Assembly (NCBI RefSeq): GCF_048323695.1
Contig: NZ_JBLWFT010000013.1
Coordinates: 1-64,000, forward strand
Reading direction: 5' to 3'
DNA from: Aquisalimonas sp007126095
Lineage (GTDB): Bacteria > Pseudomonadota > Gammaproteobacteria > Nitrococcales > Aquisalimonadaceae
Length of the DNA: 64,000 nucleotides
Shown here one piece after another: positions 23,834-33,255 of the stretch (position 1 is its first letter; each line of letters begins with the position of its first letter). The notes under the pieces were generated by a model that was given only the letters and a program-made list of their open reading frames with translations, ran no database searches and had not been told where the DNA came from. Both the position numbers and the translations under genes were made by a program.

Positions 23834-25285
23834 TCAGCGACGCCAGAACGCCGGTGTGAACAGCACCAGCAGGGTGAAGACCTCGAGCCGCCCCAGCAGC
23901 ATGGCGAACATGAGCACCCACTTCGCCACCGCGTTGATCTCCCCGAAGTGATCGGACACCTGGCCGAGCCCCGGGCCCAGGTTGGTCATGGTGGCCGCGA
24001 CGGCGGAAAAGGCGGTCACCTGATCCAGACCGGTGCCCATGAGCGCCAGCATCATCAGGGCGAACAGGGCGATGTACGCGGCGAAGAACCCCCAGACCGC
24101 GTTGATCACCCGCTCGTCCACGGCGCGGCGCCCCATCTTGACCAGCACCTGCGCCTGCGGGTGGATCAGTCGGATGATCTCGCGGTGGCCCTGCTTGAGC
24201 AGAAGGACGAACCGCACCACCTTGATTCCGCCCCCCGTGGACATGGCGCAACCGCCAACGAACGCAGCCATCAGCAGCATGACCGGCAGGAACACAGGCC
24301 AGGTCGAGAACTCGGTGGTCGTGAACCCGGCCGTGCTGGCGATGGATACCGCCTGGAAGATGGCGTGATGCCACGTGTCGCCCCAGCCGCCCAGGTAGCT
24401 GGTGGCCGTGAGCGTGACCAGCGTGACCGTGCTCAGGGTGGCGAGAATCCCCAGGAACCAGCACGTCTCCGTGTCCTGCAGATAGTGGCGCAGCGTGCGC
24501 CCGCGCCAGGCGGCGAAGTGCATGGCGAAATTGATGCCGGCGATCAGCATGAACACCACGCAGATCATCGAGATCAACGGGCTGTCGAAATGGCCGATGC
24601 TGGCGTCGTACGTGGAGTACCCGCCAATGGCAACGGTGGAGAAGGCGTGTCCGATGGCGTCGAACGGCGTCATGCCCGCCAGCCAGTATGCCGTGGCGCA
24701 GGCGATGGTGAGGCCCAGGTAGATGTACCACAGCGCCTTGGCGGTGCCCGCGATGCGCGGGGTGAGTTTGGCGTCCTTCACCGGCCCCGGCGTCTCCGCA
24801 CGGTAGAGCTGCATGCCGCCGACGCCGAGCATCGGCAGAATGGCAACCGCCAGCACGATGATGCCCATGCCGCCGAGCCACTGCAGCTGCTGGCGGTAGA
24901 AGCGGATCGAGTGCGGTAGGTCGTCGATGCCGGTGAGCACCGTCGAGCCCGTGGTGGTGAGCCCGGAGAGGCTCTCGAACACGGCGTCGGTCCAGGGAAT
25001 GTCCGGGTTCTGCGAGAGAAACAGCGGCAGCCCGCCGGTGACGCCCAGAACCGTCCAGAACAGCACCACGATCAGAAAGCCGTCCCGGGTGCGGAGGTCA
25101 TGCCGCGCGTTGCGCACCGGCAGCCAGGCCAGCGCACCCACGAGCAGGATCACCAGGCTGGAGACCAGGAACGGCACCAGCCCCGGGTCGCCGTAGATCA
25201 GCGCGACCACGGCGGGCGGCAGCATGGTAAGGCTGAAGAGCATCAGCAACAGCCCGAGAATCCGCTCAACCGCCGACCAATGCAT
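23834..25285 (-). CDS. trkH: Trk potassium transporter membrane subunit TrkH
   Basis: The 483-residue integral membrane protein imports K+ with TrkA as cytoplasmic gate. Multiple hydrophobic segments are visible, with K+-channel-like P-loops such as SLSGLTTTGSTVLTG, AFSTVAIGGYSTYDASIG and AVSIASTAGFTTTEFSTWP. The conserved QQLQWLGGMGIIVLAVAILPMLGVGGMQL block is present. It starts 9 bp after trkA on the minus strand. In a halophile Trk is central to turgor adjustment (inference). Confidence 0.95.
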   Translation of the reverse strand: MHWSAVERILGLLLMLFSLTMLPPAVVALIYGDPGLVPFLVSSLVILLVGALAWLPVRNARHDLRTRDGFLIVVLFWTVLGVTGGLPLFLSQNPDIPWTDAVFESLSGLTTTGSTVLTGIDDLPHSIRFYRQQLQWLGGMGIIVLAVAILPMLGVGGMQLYRAETPGPVKDAKLTPRIAGTAKALWYIYLGLTIACATAYWLAGMTPFDAIGHAFSTVAIGGYSTYDASIGHFDSPLISMICVVFMLIAGINFAMHFAAWRGRTLRHYLQDTETCWFLGILATLSTVTLVTLTATSYLGGWGDTWHHAIFQAVSIASTAGFTTTEFSTWPVFLPVMLLMAAFVGGCAMSTGGGIKVVRFVLLLKQGHREIIRLIHPQAQVLVKMGRRAVDERVINAVWGFFAAYIALFALMMLALMGTGLDQVTAFSAVAATMTNLGPGLGQVSDHFGEINAVAKWVLMFAMLLGRLEVFTLLVLFTPAFWRR

Positions 25286-25294
25286 CGTGCCGCC

Positions 25295-26671
25295 CTAGAT
25301 GAATGTCACGCCGACCTGGAACAGGCGCTCGACCTCGGTGATGCGGCGCTTGTCCACCAGGAACAGAATGACGTGGTCTTCGGGTTCGATGACGGTGTCA
25401 TGGTGGCCCATGATCACCTCGTCGCCACGCACCAGACAGCCGATGGTGGTGCCGGCGGGCAGCGGGATGTTCTCTATGCGACGCCCGACCACCTTGGAAG
25501 ATTTGGAATCGCCGTGCGCCACGGCCTCGATCGCTTCGGCGGCGCCGCGCCGCAGGCTGTGCACCATGACCACGTCGCCGCGGCGCACGTGGGCCAGCAG
25601 CGTGCCGATGGTCGCCTGTTGCGGTGAGATGGCGATGTCGATGTCCTCGCTGCCCTGCACCAGATCCACATAGGCGGGCCGGTTGATCAGCGACATCACC
25701 ATACGCGCGCCGCGCCGCTTCGCCAGCATGCCGGAAAGGATGTTGGCCTCGTCATCGTTGGTCAGTGCGCAGAAGACATCGGTATTCTCGATGTTCTCCT
25801 CCAGCAGCAGCTCCTCGTCGGCGGCGTCGCCCATGAGCACGATGGTGCGGTTGAGCTCCTCGGAAATCGCCCGCGCGCGCTCGCCGCCGCGCTCGATAAT
25901 CTTGACCTGGTAGCGGGATTCCAGTGCCTGGGCGAGGCGTTTGCCGATGTTGCCGCCGCCGGCCAGCATGATGCGCTTGACCGGCTTGTCGAGCTTGCGC
26001 AGTTCGCTCATGACGGCGCGAATGTTCTTGCGTGCGGCGACGAAGAACACCTCGTCGCCGGCCTCGATCACCGTATCCCCCTCGGGGATGATCGCCTGAC
26101 CGCGCCGGAACAGCGCCGCCACCCGGGTCTGCACGTTGGGCATGTGCTCGCGCAGCGTGCGCAGGGCCTGACCCACCAGTGGCCCGCCGTAGTAGGCCCG
26201 GACACCGACCATGCGCACCTTGCCGCCGGCGAAATCCAGCACCTGCAGGGCGCCCGGGTGTTCAATGAGCCGTTTCACGTACTGGGTGACCAGCTGCTCC
26301 GGGCTGATGAGTACGTCCACCGGCAGGGCATCCGGGGAGAACAATTGAGGATAGGCCAGGTACTCCGGGGCGCGCACGCGGGCAATGCGGGTGGGCGTAT
26401 GGAACAGCGTGTAGCCCACCTGGCAAACGATCATGTTCGCCTCGTCGCTGTTGGTGACCGCAATCATCAGGTCGGCGTCGTCGGCGCCTGCGCGCATGAG
26501 GACCGGCGGGTGGGTGGCATTGCCCACGACCGTGCGCAGGTCGAGCCGGTCCTGCAGGTCCTGCAGACGTTGTCCGTCGGTGTCCACCAGCGTGACGTCG
26601 TTCGCCTCGCTGGCAAGGTTCTGTGCCAGAGAGCTTCCCACCTGGCCGGCACCGAGAATGATGATTTTCAT
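25295..26671 (-). CDS. trkA: Trk potassium transporter regulatory subunit TrkA
   Basis: The 458-residue protein gates TrkH. It is built as two RCK halves, each with a Rossmann NAD(H) site: KIIILGAGQVGSSLAQNLA at the N-terminus and KRIMLAGGGNIGKRLAQALE in the middle. A TrkA-C domain ends each half. The start at 26671 is chosen because MKIIILGAGQVG is the family beginning. It is located between ntrX (90 bp upstream) and trkH. Confidence 0.95.
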   Translation of the reverse strand: MKIIILGAGQVGSSLAQNLASEANDVTLVDTDGQRLQDLQDRLDLRTVVGNATHPPVLMRAGADDADLMIAVTNSDEANMIVCQVGYTLFHTPTRIARVRAPEYLAYPQLFSPDALPVDVLISPEQLVTQYVKRLIEHPGALQVLDFAGGKVRMVGVRAYYGGPLVGQALRTLREHMPNVQTRVAALFRRGQAIIPEGDTVIEAGDEVFFVAARKNIRAVMSELRKLDKPVKRIMLAGGGNIGKRLAQALESRYQVKIIERGGERARAISEELNRTIVLMGDAADEELLLEENIENTDVFCALTNDDEANILSGMLAKRRGARMVMSLINRPAYVDLVQGSEDIDIAISPQQATIGTLLAHVRRGDVVMVHSLRRGAAEAIEAVAHGDSKSSKVVGRRIENIPLPAGTTIGCLVRGDEVIMGHHDTVIEPEDHVILFLVDKRRITEVERLFQVGVTFI

Positions 26672-26761
26672 GAATGCGGTCTGCCCGGAACAACGGTTGC
26701 GACACGGTAAGCCACCGTGCCGCAAATTTGAACCGTTACGCGCGCGGAATACCGCACCGGC

Positions 26762-28120
26762 TCAGAAATCGTGGGGGTCGATACCCAGCGCTTTCAGCTT
26801 GCGGTAGAGGTGTGTGCGTTCCATGCCGGCCAGCTTGGCGAGCTCACCGACACTGCCTCCGGCCTCGCGTAGTTGGTGCCGCAGGTACATACGCTCGAAG
26901 TCCTCGCGCGCCTCACGCAGCGGCTGGTCGAACGGCATGGCACGGGCCTCGACCGGCGAGCCCGCGCCGCTGCCCATGGCGCCATCCACTTCGTCCACGC
27001 CGATCTCCTCGCCCTCGCCGAGGATGAGCAGGCGCTGCACCAGGTTCTTCAGCTCTCGCACGTTGCCGGGCCACGGGTGCCCGCGCAACCGGCTGAGTGC
27101 GGCATCGGAGAAGCGCCGGCGCGGCAGTTTCTCGCGGGTGACGAAGCGCTCCAGGTAGAAATCGAGCAGCTCCGGGATATCCTCGGGGTGTTCGCGCAGG
27201 GCGGGGATGCGCAGGGGCACGACGTTGAGGTGGTAGTAGAGGTCTTCGCGGAAGTTGCCCGCGCGCACTTCGGCTTCCAGGTCCGTCCGCGTTGCCGCCA
27301 GCACGCGGACGTCCACTGCCACCGGGTCCGCGCCGCCCACGCGGTGGAACTTCTGGCCGGTCAGGGCGCTCAGCAGCCGCACCTGAGCACCCATGTCCAG
27401 GTCCGCCACCTCGTCGATGAACAGGGTGCCGTGGTTGGCCTGCTCCAGCCGTCCGTAACTGACGCGCCCGTCCTGCTCACTGCCGAACAGTTCCGCTGCG
27501 GCGCTGCCGCCGGTGAGGGAGCCGGCGGCCACTTCCACGAACGGGCGCATACTGCGCGGGCTGTTCTGGTGCAGGTAACGGGCGAAGTTGCGTTTGCCGC
27601 TGCCCGCCTCGCCCGTGATCAACACCCAGGTGTTGTGTCCGGCGATGCGGCGGGCCTGGGCGCGCAGATCCTGCATCAGGCCGCTCTGGCCCACCGGCTC
27701 GTCGACACCCTCGCTGTTGGCGCGTAATCCGCGGTTCTCGCGCTCCAGGCGGTCCGCCTCGAGGGCGCGTTCGACCACCAGCAGCAGCTTGGCCAGCGAC
27801 AGGGGCTTCTCCACGAAGTCGTACGCCCCGAGCCGCGTGGCCTCCACCGCCGATTCCACGCTGCCGTGGCCAGACATCATTACCACCGGACAGGGCAGGC
27901 CCCCGCTCTCGGCCCACTCCTTGAGCAGGCTGATGCCATCCGTGTCGGGCATCCAGATGTCCAGCAGGACCAGGTCCGGCCGGCGGTTGCGCAGCGCCTG
28001 GCGCGCTTCCGCGGCATCGGCTGCGGCCTGCACGTCGTAGTCCTCGTCCTCGAGGATTTCCTGGACCAGGCTCCGGATATCGGGCTCGTCGTCGACGACC
28101 AGTATGCTTGATGCGTTCAT
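26762..28120 (-). CDS. ntrX: NtrX-type response regulator lacking the GAFTGA loop
   Basis: The 452-residue protein has three domains. The receiver has phospho-acceptor Asp54 in LVLLDIWMPDTDG. The AAA+ domain shows a Walker A variant GEAGSGKRNFAR and Walker B GTLFIDEVADLD. The C-terminal Fis-type helix-turn-helix includes LAKLAGMERTHLYRKLKAL. The sigma-54 contact motif GAFTGA is missing; the corresponding place reads FGSEQDGRVSYGRLEQA. That loss is known for NtrX proteins and suggests sigma-54-independent action. The start overlaps the sensor gene by ATGA. Sits directly upstream of trkAH. Confidence 0.88.
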   Translation of the reverse strand: MNASSILVVDDEPDIRSLVQEILEDEDYDVQAAADAAEARQALRNRRPDLVLLDIWMPDTDGISLLKEWAESGGLPCPVVMMSGHGSVESAVEATRLGAYDFVEKPLSLAKLLLVVERALEADRLERENRGLRANSEGVDEPVGQSGLMQDLRAQARRIAGHNTWVLITGEAGSGKRNFARYLHQNSPRSMRPFVEVAAGSLTGGSAAAELFGSEQDGRVSYGRLEQANHGTLFIDEVADLDMGAQVRLLSALTGQKFHRVGGADPVAVDVRVLAATRTDLEAEVRAGNFREDLYYHLNVVPLRIPALREHPEDIPELLDFYLERFVTREKLPRRRFSDAALSRLRGHPWPGNVRELKNLVQRLLILGEGEEIGVDEVDGAMGSGAGSPVEARAMPFDQPLREAREDFERMYLRHQLREAGGSVGELAKLAGMERTHLYRKLKALGIDPHDF

Positions 28121-30312
28121 TCGTTCCCCCTGGCGGACTGTGCCACCGGAATCAGTTCCGGCATGGGCAGGCGCACGGTGACGCAGGCGCCGTCCGCGAC
28201 GTTCTCTGCCGTAATACTGCCGTTATGCTCCTCTACGATCTTCTTGACAATGGGCATGCCGAGCCCGGTGCCCTTGGCCTTGGTGGTGACATACGGCTCG
28301 AACAGATGTTCCATGATCTCGTCGCTGAAGCCGGGCCCGTGGTCCCGGACCTGCAGTTCGATGCCGGTGAAACCGGGCTCGCCCCGGTGCCGGGTGGCCA
28401 GTTTGAGGTGGCACCGCTCCCCGGCGGGGGTGGCCTCGGTGGCGTTCTTGATGAGGTTGTGCAGGAGCTGACGGATGCGCCCGGCATCCACGAGAATGCC
28501 GGGCAGACTGGCGTCCAGGTCCAGCTCGAGGTGGGGTCCGTCAGGGCCCGTGCGGTAAAGCTCGGCTACTTCCCGCACGATCCGGTTGATGTCCGACAGG
28601 GTCAGCTCCAGCCGCGGTGGGCGCGCGTATTCGTTGAATGCGTTGACCATGGATTTCATGGCGTCCACCTGCTGGATGATGGTGCCCGTGGAGCGTTCGA
28701 GCACCTCGGCATCACGACCTTCCAGCTTCGACTCCAGCTTGTGCCGCAACCGCTCGGCGGCGAGCTGGATGGGGGTGAGCGGGTTCTTGATCTCGTGGGC
28801 CAGGCGCCGGGCCACTTCGCCCCAGGCGGCATCCCGCTGGGCTTGAATCAGGGCGGTGACATCGTCGAACACGATCACGTGGCCGCCGCTGCCCTGGCCG
28901 CCCCCCGGCAGCGTTGCGCCGCTGCAGGTGAGGATTTGCCGGCCCTGCGGGCCGAACAGGTTGAGCTCTTCGCGCCATTCCGCCTCCTGTCCCTGCATAC
29001 GCCGGGCGACGAGGGCTGCGAACGCCTCCAGGTGCGGCGCCTGCTCCGTGATCATCACCAGTGGCTTGCCGCTGTACGACCGCAGGGACAGACCGAAGAT
29101 CTGGTCTGCGGCGCGGTTCCAGGTGCGGATGTTGCCGGCCCCGTCCAGGGCCAGTACACCGGAGGAAAGGCGTGCGAGGACGGTTTCCAGGTAAGCGCGC
29201 TGGTTCTCCACCTGGGCCTGACTGCCCTTGGCATCTTCCCGCGCCTGGGCGACCCGCCGGCTCATGTCGTTGAATGAGCGCACCAGAAAGCCGAGCTCGT
29301 CATTGCCGGTGGGCGGCAGCTGCCGCCCGTAGTCGCCGGCGGCCATCGCCGCGGTGCCTTCGGCCAGTGACCGCACCGGCTCCACCAGGCGGCGTGCAGC
29401 GTAGAATGCCGACCACACGGCGAACAGGAGGCTCAGCAGCAGCACCAGCGAGAGCGTGATGGTGAAGGTCTCCTTGAGAGGCCGGCTCAGGTAGCTGACC
29501 TCCTGGTAGCGGGAGTAGGCGGCTTCCACGCGGTCCGCCAGGTCGCTCACCCGCGGCGAGACCGGGTAGAGCATCTGCAGGATGCGCTGGTTCGGCGCGC
29601 CCTGCGCACCCGGGGCGGACACCAGTACGCGGATGTGCAGACCGTCGTCGCCGATGGGGTCCAGCCCCACGTAGGGGCGGCCGATGCGCACCTGGAGCAG
29701 GACGTCGTCCTCGGGCAGGTGCGGAAGAATCGCGGAATCGGGGGCGCGTGAACTGGTGGCGATGACCCTGCCGCTGGAGCGCATCACCGTGACCTCCTCC
29801 GCGCCCACCTGCCCGCGCATCCGCTCCAGGACCAGCGGCACCAGCCCGTCCGGGACGTCGGCCAGCTCTCGGGCCGAGCGCTCCGTGCGCTGCAGGAGCT
29901 CACGCTTGCGCATGTCGAAGGAGGCCTGTGACAGCCGCAGCGCCTCTTCCAGCGCCTGCTGTTCCGTGCGTTCATCGAACCAGGAGTCGATACCCCGGTC
30001 GAGAAACTGAATGGAGAAGTAGTACACCACCGAGACGGGGACCACCGCGAGGATCACGAACATGGTCACGAGACGGACGGTCAGCCGGCTGCCGGCCTGA
30101 CCGCTGCGCCGCTGAACCACCAACCGCCAGAGGTTGTAGGCGATCAGTACCACCAGCGCCGCGAGCGAGATGCTGTTGATCAGCAGCAGCCAGGGGTGCA
30201 GCCGCCCGAACAGCTCGGAGTGCTGGGTGGCCATGCTGAGCAGGTACAGCGAGCCCAGCAGCAGCAGGCAAAGCACGATGCGCAGCAGTGTGTCCGCCCG
30301 TGGGCGCTTCAT
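28117..30312 (-). CDS. ntrY: NtrY-type membrane sensor histidine kinase
   Basis: The 731-residue kinase starts at 30312, where ATG overlaps the preceding stop (ATGA). Early hydrophobic segments are LLRIVLCLLLLGSLYLL, LLLINSISLAALVVLIAY and VTMFVILAVVPVSVVYYF. A periplasmic or extracytoplasmic part follows, then another membrane helix (LSLVLLLSLLFAVW) and HAMP. A PAS domain contains GVLALDGAGNIRTWN. The phospho-acceptor is His506 in LAHEIKNPLTPIQ. ATP-lid motifs include NATEATP, DHGPGFS and GTGLGMPIVKKI. It forms a two-component system with the next gene. The signal sensed is unknown; redox, nitrogen or envelope stress are reported for the family. Confidence 0.88.
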   Translation of the reverse strand: MKRPRADTLLRIVLCLLLLGSLYLLSMATQHSELFGRLHPWLLLINSISLAALVVLIAYNLWRLVVQRRSGQAGSRLTVRLVTMFVILAVVPVSVVYYFSIQFLDRGIDSWFDERTEQQALEEALRLSQASFDMRKRELLQRTERSARELADVPDGLVPLVLERMRGQVGAEEVTVMRSSGRVIATSSRAPDSAILPHLPEDDVLLQVRIGRPYVGLDPIGDDGLHIRVLVSAPGAQGAPNQRILQMLYPVSPRVSDLADRVEAAYSRYQEVSYLSRPLKETFTITLSLVLLLSLLFAVWSAFYAARRLVEPVRSLAEGTAAMAAGDYGRQLPPTGNDELGFLVRSFNDMSRRVAQAREDAKGSQAQVENQRAYLETVLARLSSGVLALDGAGNIRTWNRAADQIFGLSLRSYSGKPLVMITEQAPHLEAFAALVARRMQGQEAEWREELNLFGPQGRQILTCSGATLPGGGQGSGGHVIVFDDVTALIQAQRDAAWGEVARRLAHEIKNPLTPIQLAAERLRHKLESKLEGRDAEVLERSTGTIIQQVDAMKSMVNAFNEYARPPRLELTLSDINRIVREVAELYRTGPDGPHLELDLDASLPGILVDAGRIRQLLHNLIKNATEATPAGERCHLKLATRHRGEPGFTGIELQVRDHGPGFSDEIMEHLFEPYVTTKAKGTGLGMPIVKKIVEEHNGSITAENVADGACVTVRLPMPELIPVAQSARGNE

Positions 30313-30896
30313 CCAGGCAGAGGCCATGTGTACCACTCGCTGACCAGACGCCACTCGGGGGAGACCAGTGCCACCGTACGCAGGGGATGGGGCAGGCGGT
30401 CAGTGTCCAGGCGGGCGCGCAGATGGAGTACGTAACGCTCGCCGCTGTCCAGTTGTTCGTGGGCGATGACTTTGCGGCTGGCAACACTGGCCCAGGCGTT
30501 GAGCGCGGCATCGCGGCGGAAGAACGTGCGGCGCTCCCCGGTTTCGTGATTCAGGACCACGTAGCGGCGGCTCAGGGCGTGATAGAGCAGCTCCGTGCGC
30601 ACGCTGAACTCCGCAAGCTCAGCGTCCCACCACCAGCGACGCGGTTGCGTCACCCGGATCTGGAGCTCGAGCTGCAGGGGAACTCCACTCTGCAGAGCCT
30701 CTTCCGCTTCGCGGCTGAGCGCGACGTCGAAACGTGCATTGAGGTAGGTATGGGTATCGTCGTTGCGCAGATCCGAGCCGGCAAGCGAGAACCCCGCCGA
30801 GTGTGCCGCCGCCGGCAGCCACATGAGCATCGCCATCAGCAGCGCCGCGGACAGGCGGTTGGCGTAGCTTCTGGCGTGGGGCGGCGGTCTGTTCAT
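30309..30896 (-). CDS. DUF4390 protein, secreted
   Basis: The 195-residue protein has an N-terminal signal peptide (LSAALLMAMLMWLPAAAHS, about residues 17-35). The body is rich in beta-type hydrophobic alternation, e.g. YLNARFDVALS, LELQIRVTQPRRWWW and YVVLNHETGERR. It matches the DUF4390 family that commonly sits between rsmB and ntrY. The start at 30896 overlaps the rsmB stop by ATGA, and the stop overlaps ntrY by ATGA. Its placement suggests an extracytoplasmic partner of the NtrY sensor (inference). Confidence 0.82.
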   Translation of the reverse strand: MNRPPPHARSYANRLSAALLMAMLMWLPAAAHSAGFSLAGSDLRNDDTHTYLNARFDVALSREAEEALQSGVPLQLELQIRVTQPRRWWWDAELAEFSVRTELLYHALSRRYVVLNHETGERRTFFRRDAALNAWASVASRKVIAHEQLDSGERYVLHLRARLDTDRLPHPLRTVALVSPEWRLVSEWYTWPLPG

Positions 30897-32215
30897 TGCT
30901 TCACGAGGCACGCGTAATAGAAGCCATCCATCCCGGATTCGCCACTGAGTATCTGTCGGCCGTGCTCCGTCGCCCGTCCCCAGGAAGCATTGATGGGCCT
31001 CGCCACCGCGTCGCCGCGAGATGCGACGAAAGGCTGCACGACCGCTTCGTTTTCCGTCGGCAAGACAGAGCAGGTGGCATACACCAGCATACCTCCCGGT
31101 GCAAGCAGGGGCCAGGCCGCGGCCAGGAGCCGGCGCTGCAGCGCCTGCAGACGGGGCAGGTCACCGGACTGGCGCAGCAGCTTGATGTCGGGGTGGCGCC
31201 GTACGACGCCGCTGGCGGAGCAGGGCGCATCCAGGAGAATGCGCTGGAACGGCGTTCCGTCCCACCAGGCGTTCGGGGTCGTGCCGTCGCCCTCCAGTAC
31301 CGTGGCGGCGTGCCCCAGGCGCTCCAGGTTCTCCCGAATGCGGGTCAGCCGCGCGGCCTCCAGCTCCACGGCGACCAGCTCCGCCACGTCCGGCTGGCGC
31401 TCGAGCAGATGGCAGGTCTTGCCGCCCGGGGCGGCACACAGGTCGAGGACGCGGTCGCCCGGCTGCGGGTCAAGGAGAGCCGCAGCCTGCTGGCCGGCGG
31501 CGTCCTGCACGGCAACGTGGCCGCGGTCGAACGCCGGGAGTCGCTCCACGGCCACGGGCTCGTCGAGCACCAGGGCGTCGTCGGCCAGGGGGTGTGGCTC
31601 GGCGGCGAGGCCGCTGTCCCGGAGCGCCTGGTGATATGCAGCCCGGGTCGTGTGCCGGCGGTTGACCCGGAGCGTCATGGGCGGGCGCTGGTTGTTGGCG
31701 TCGGCCAGTGCCTGCCAGTCGTGCGGCCAGGCGTCGCGATAGGCGTCGAGCAGCCAGCGGGGATGTGCGTAACGGGCCGTGTCCTCGCTCTGCCAGCCGG
31801 CCTTCAGCGCCTCCCGTTCACGCAGGCAGCGGCGCAGCACCGCGTTGACGAGCCCGCCCGCCCAGCGCCGCCCCAGGGTGCGCGCGGCTGCCACGGTCTC
31901 CGACACGGCGGCGTGCTCCGGGATGCGGGTATCCAGGCACTGGTAGACGCCTACCACGAGCAGGGCGTGCACGTCCCGGTCACGCCGACGCAGGGGCCGC
32001 TCCAGCAACTGCTCCAGTACCCATTGCAATCGCGGGTACCAGCGCAGCGAGCCGTAGGCCAGCTCCTGGGCGAGCCCCCGCTCCCCGGCGGCGACACGGG
32101 CCAGCACCGGTGTCAGGGCGTCGCCGAGGGAGCGGCCCTCGGTGACCTGCTGCACCGCTCGGGCGGCAGCCAGGCGTGCGCCAATGGGCCGGTTCCTGGC
32201 TTGTTGCCCCGCCAT
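30893..32215 (-). CDS. rsmB: 16S rRNA m5C967 methyltransferase RsmB
   Basis: The 440-residue SAM-dependent enzyme methylates C967 of 16S rRNA. An N-terminal NusB-like RNA-binding domain (about 1-150, with ELAYGSLRWYPRLQWVLEQLL) is followed by the methyltransferase domain. That domain shows DLCAAPGGKTCHLLE (SAM site), LDAPCSASGVVRRHPD (motif IV) and VYATCSVLPTENEAVV (motif VI catalytic Cys). It overlaps fmt by one base (TGATG) and DUF4390 by four. The length is normal. Confidence 0.94.
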   Translation of the reverse strand: MAGQQARNRPIGARLAAARAVQQVTEGRSLGDALTPVLARVAAGERGLAQELAYGSLRWYPRLQWVLEQLLERPLRRRDRDVHALLVVGVYQCLDTRIPEHAAVSETVAAARTLGRRWAGGLVNAVLRRCLREREALKAGWQSEDTARYAHPRWLLDAYRDAWPHDWQALADANNQRPPMTLRVNRRHTTRAAYHQALRDSGLAAEPHPLADDALVLDEPVAVERLPAFDRGHVAVQDAAGQQAAALLDPQPGDRVLDLCAAPGGKTCHLLERQPDVAELVAVELEAARLTRIRENLERLGHAATVLEGDGTTPNAWWDGTPFQRILLDAPCSASGVVRRHPDIKLLRQSGDLPRLQALQRRLLAAAWPLLAPGGMLVYATCSVLPTENEAVVQPFVASRGDAVARPINASWGRATEHGRQILSGESGMDGFYYACLVKQ

Positions 32216-33156
32216 CAGTGGAACCGCGCCCCGGCCGCGACGTCGCGGCCGTTCATGAAACTGGCAACGGGCATGGGGCGTGCGCCCGGCGCCTGCAGTT
32301 CCAGCAGACGCAGACAGCCCTCACCGCAGGCGACGTCGATGCCCTCGCGACCGGCCGCGACGACGGTGCCCGGTGGCGCGTCGCTTGCCGAGGGCTGCGC
32401 GACCGCACGCCAGATTCGGAGCCGCTCTCCACCCCAGTCGGTCTCGGCCACCGGCCAGGGGTTGAACGCAGCAACCTGCCGCGCCACGGCGCTTGCGGAC
32501 AACTGCCAGTCAATGCGCGCCTCCGCCTTCTCCAGCTTGCGGGCGTAGGTGACGCCTTCGTCGGGCTGGGATGCTGGGGTCAGCCTGCCGTCGAGCAGAG
32601 GGTCGAGGGTGTCCCTGAGCAGGCCTGCACCGAGCTCCGCCAGCCTGTCGTGGAGGGACCCACCGGTGTCGTTCGCGGTGATCGCGGTTCGTACGCAATC
32701 GTAGACCGGGCCGGTGTCCAGGCCCGCCTCCATCCGCATCAGGCAGACCCCGGTTTCGTCGTCGCCGGCGAGCAGCGCACGCTGGATCGGCGCCGCCCCC
32801 CGCCAGCGCGGCAGGAGCGATGCGTGCAGGTTGACGCAGCCCGCGCGCGGCAGGTCGAGCACCGGGTGCGGCAGCAGCAGGCCGTAGGCCACGACGACCA
32901 GGAGATCCGGCCGTGCGGCGGCGAGTTCCGCACGATCCGCTTCGCCGCGTAGGGACTGAGGCTGATGGACCGGCACACCGTGCTCCAGCGCAACGGCCTT
33001 GACCGGCGAGGGGCGCGGTTTACGGCCGCGGCCCGCCGGGCGGTCGGGCTGCGTCCACACCCCGACCACGTCGTGCCCGGATGCCAGGAGCACCCGCAGC
33101 GGCGGTACGGCGAAGTCCGGGGTTCCGGCAAACGCGATTCGGGCCTTGTCACTCAT
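32215..33156 (-). CDS. fmt: Methionyl-tRNA formyltransferase
   Basis: The 313-residue enzyme formylates initiator Met-tRNA. The N-terminal formyltransferase domain has RIAFAGTPDFAVPPL, the binding and catalytic motif VNLHASLLPRWRGAAPIQRA, and LMRMEAGLDTGPVY. The C-terminal OB-like domain has FNPWPVAETDWGGERLRIW. It lies 99 bp after def and overlaps rsmB by one base, the standard def-fmt-rsmB order. Confidence 0.95.
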   Translation of the reverse strand: MSDKARIAFAGTPDFAVPPLRVLLASGHDVVGVWTQPDRPAGRGRKPRPSPVKAVALEHGVPVHQPQSLRGEADRAELAAARPDLLVVVAYGLLLPHPVLDLPRAGCVNLHASLLPRWRGAAPIQRALLAGDDETGVCLMRMEAGLDTGPVYDCVRTAITANDTGGSLHDRLAELGAGLLRDTLDPLLDGRLTPASQPDEGVTYARKLEKAEARIDWQLSASAVARQVAAFNPWPVAETDWGGERLRIWRAVAQPSASDAPPGTVVAAGREGIDVACGEGCLRLLELQAPGARPMPVASFMNGRDVAAGARFH

Positions 33157-33255
33157 GGAGCGGGCTCACGGTCAGCTGTACACCGGCTGTCGACGGTGAA
33201 TCAGGTGGTCGTTGAAATGAGGCGCGGTGGCGCAGGCTCGCGCCCCGCCGGTTGA

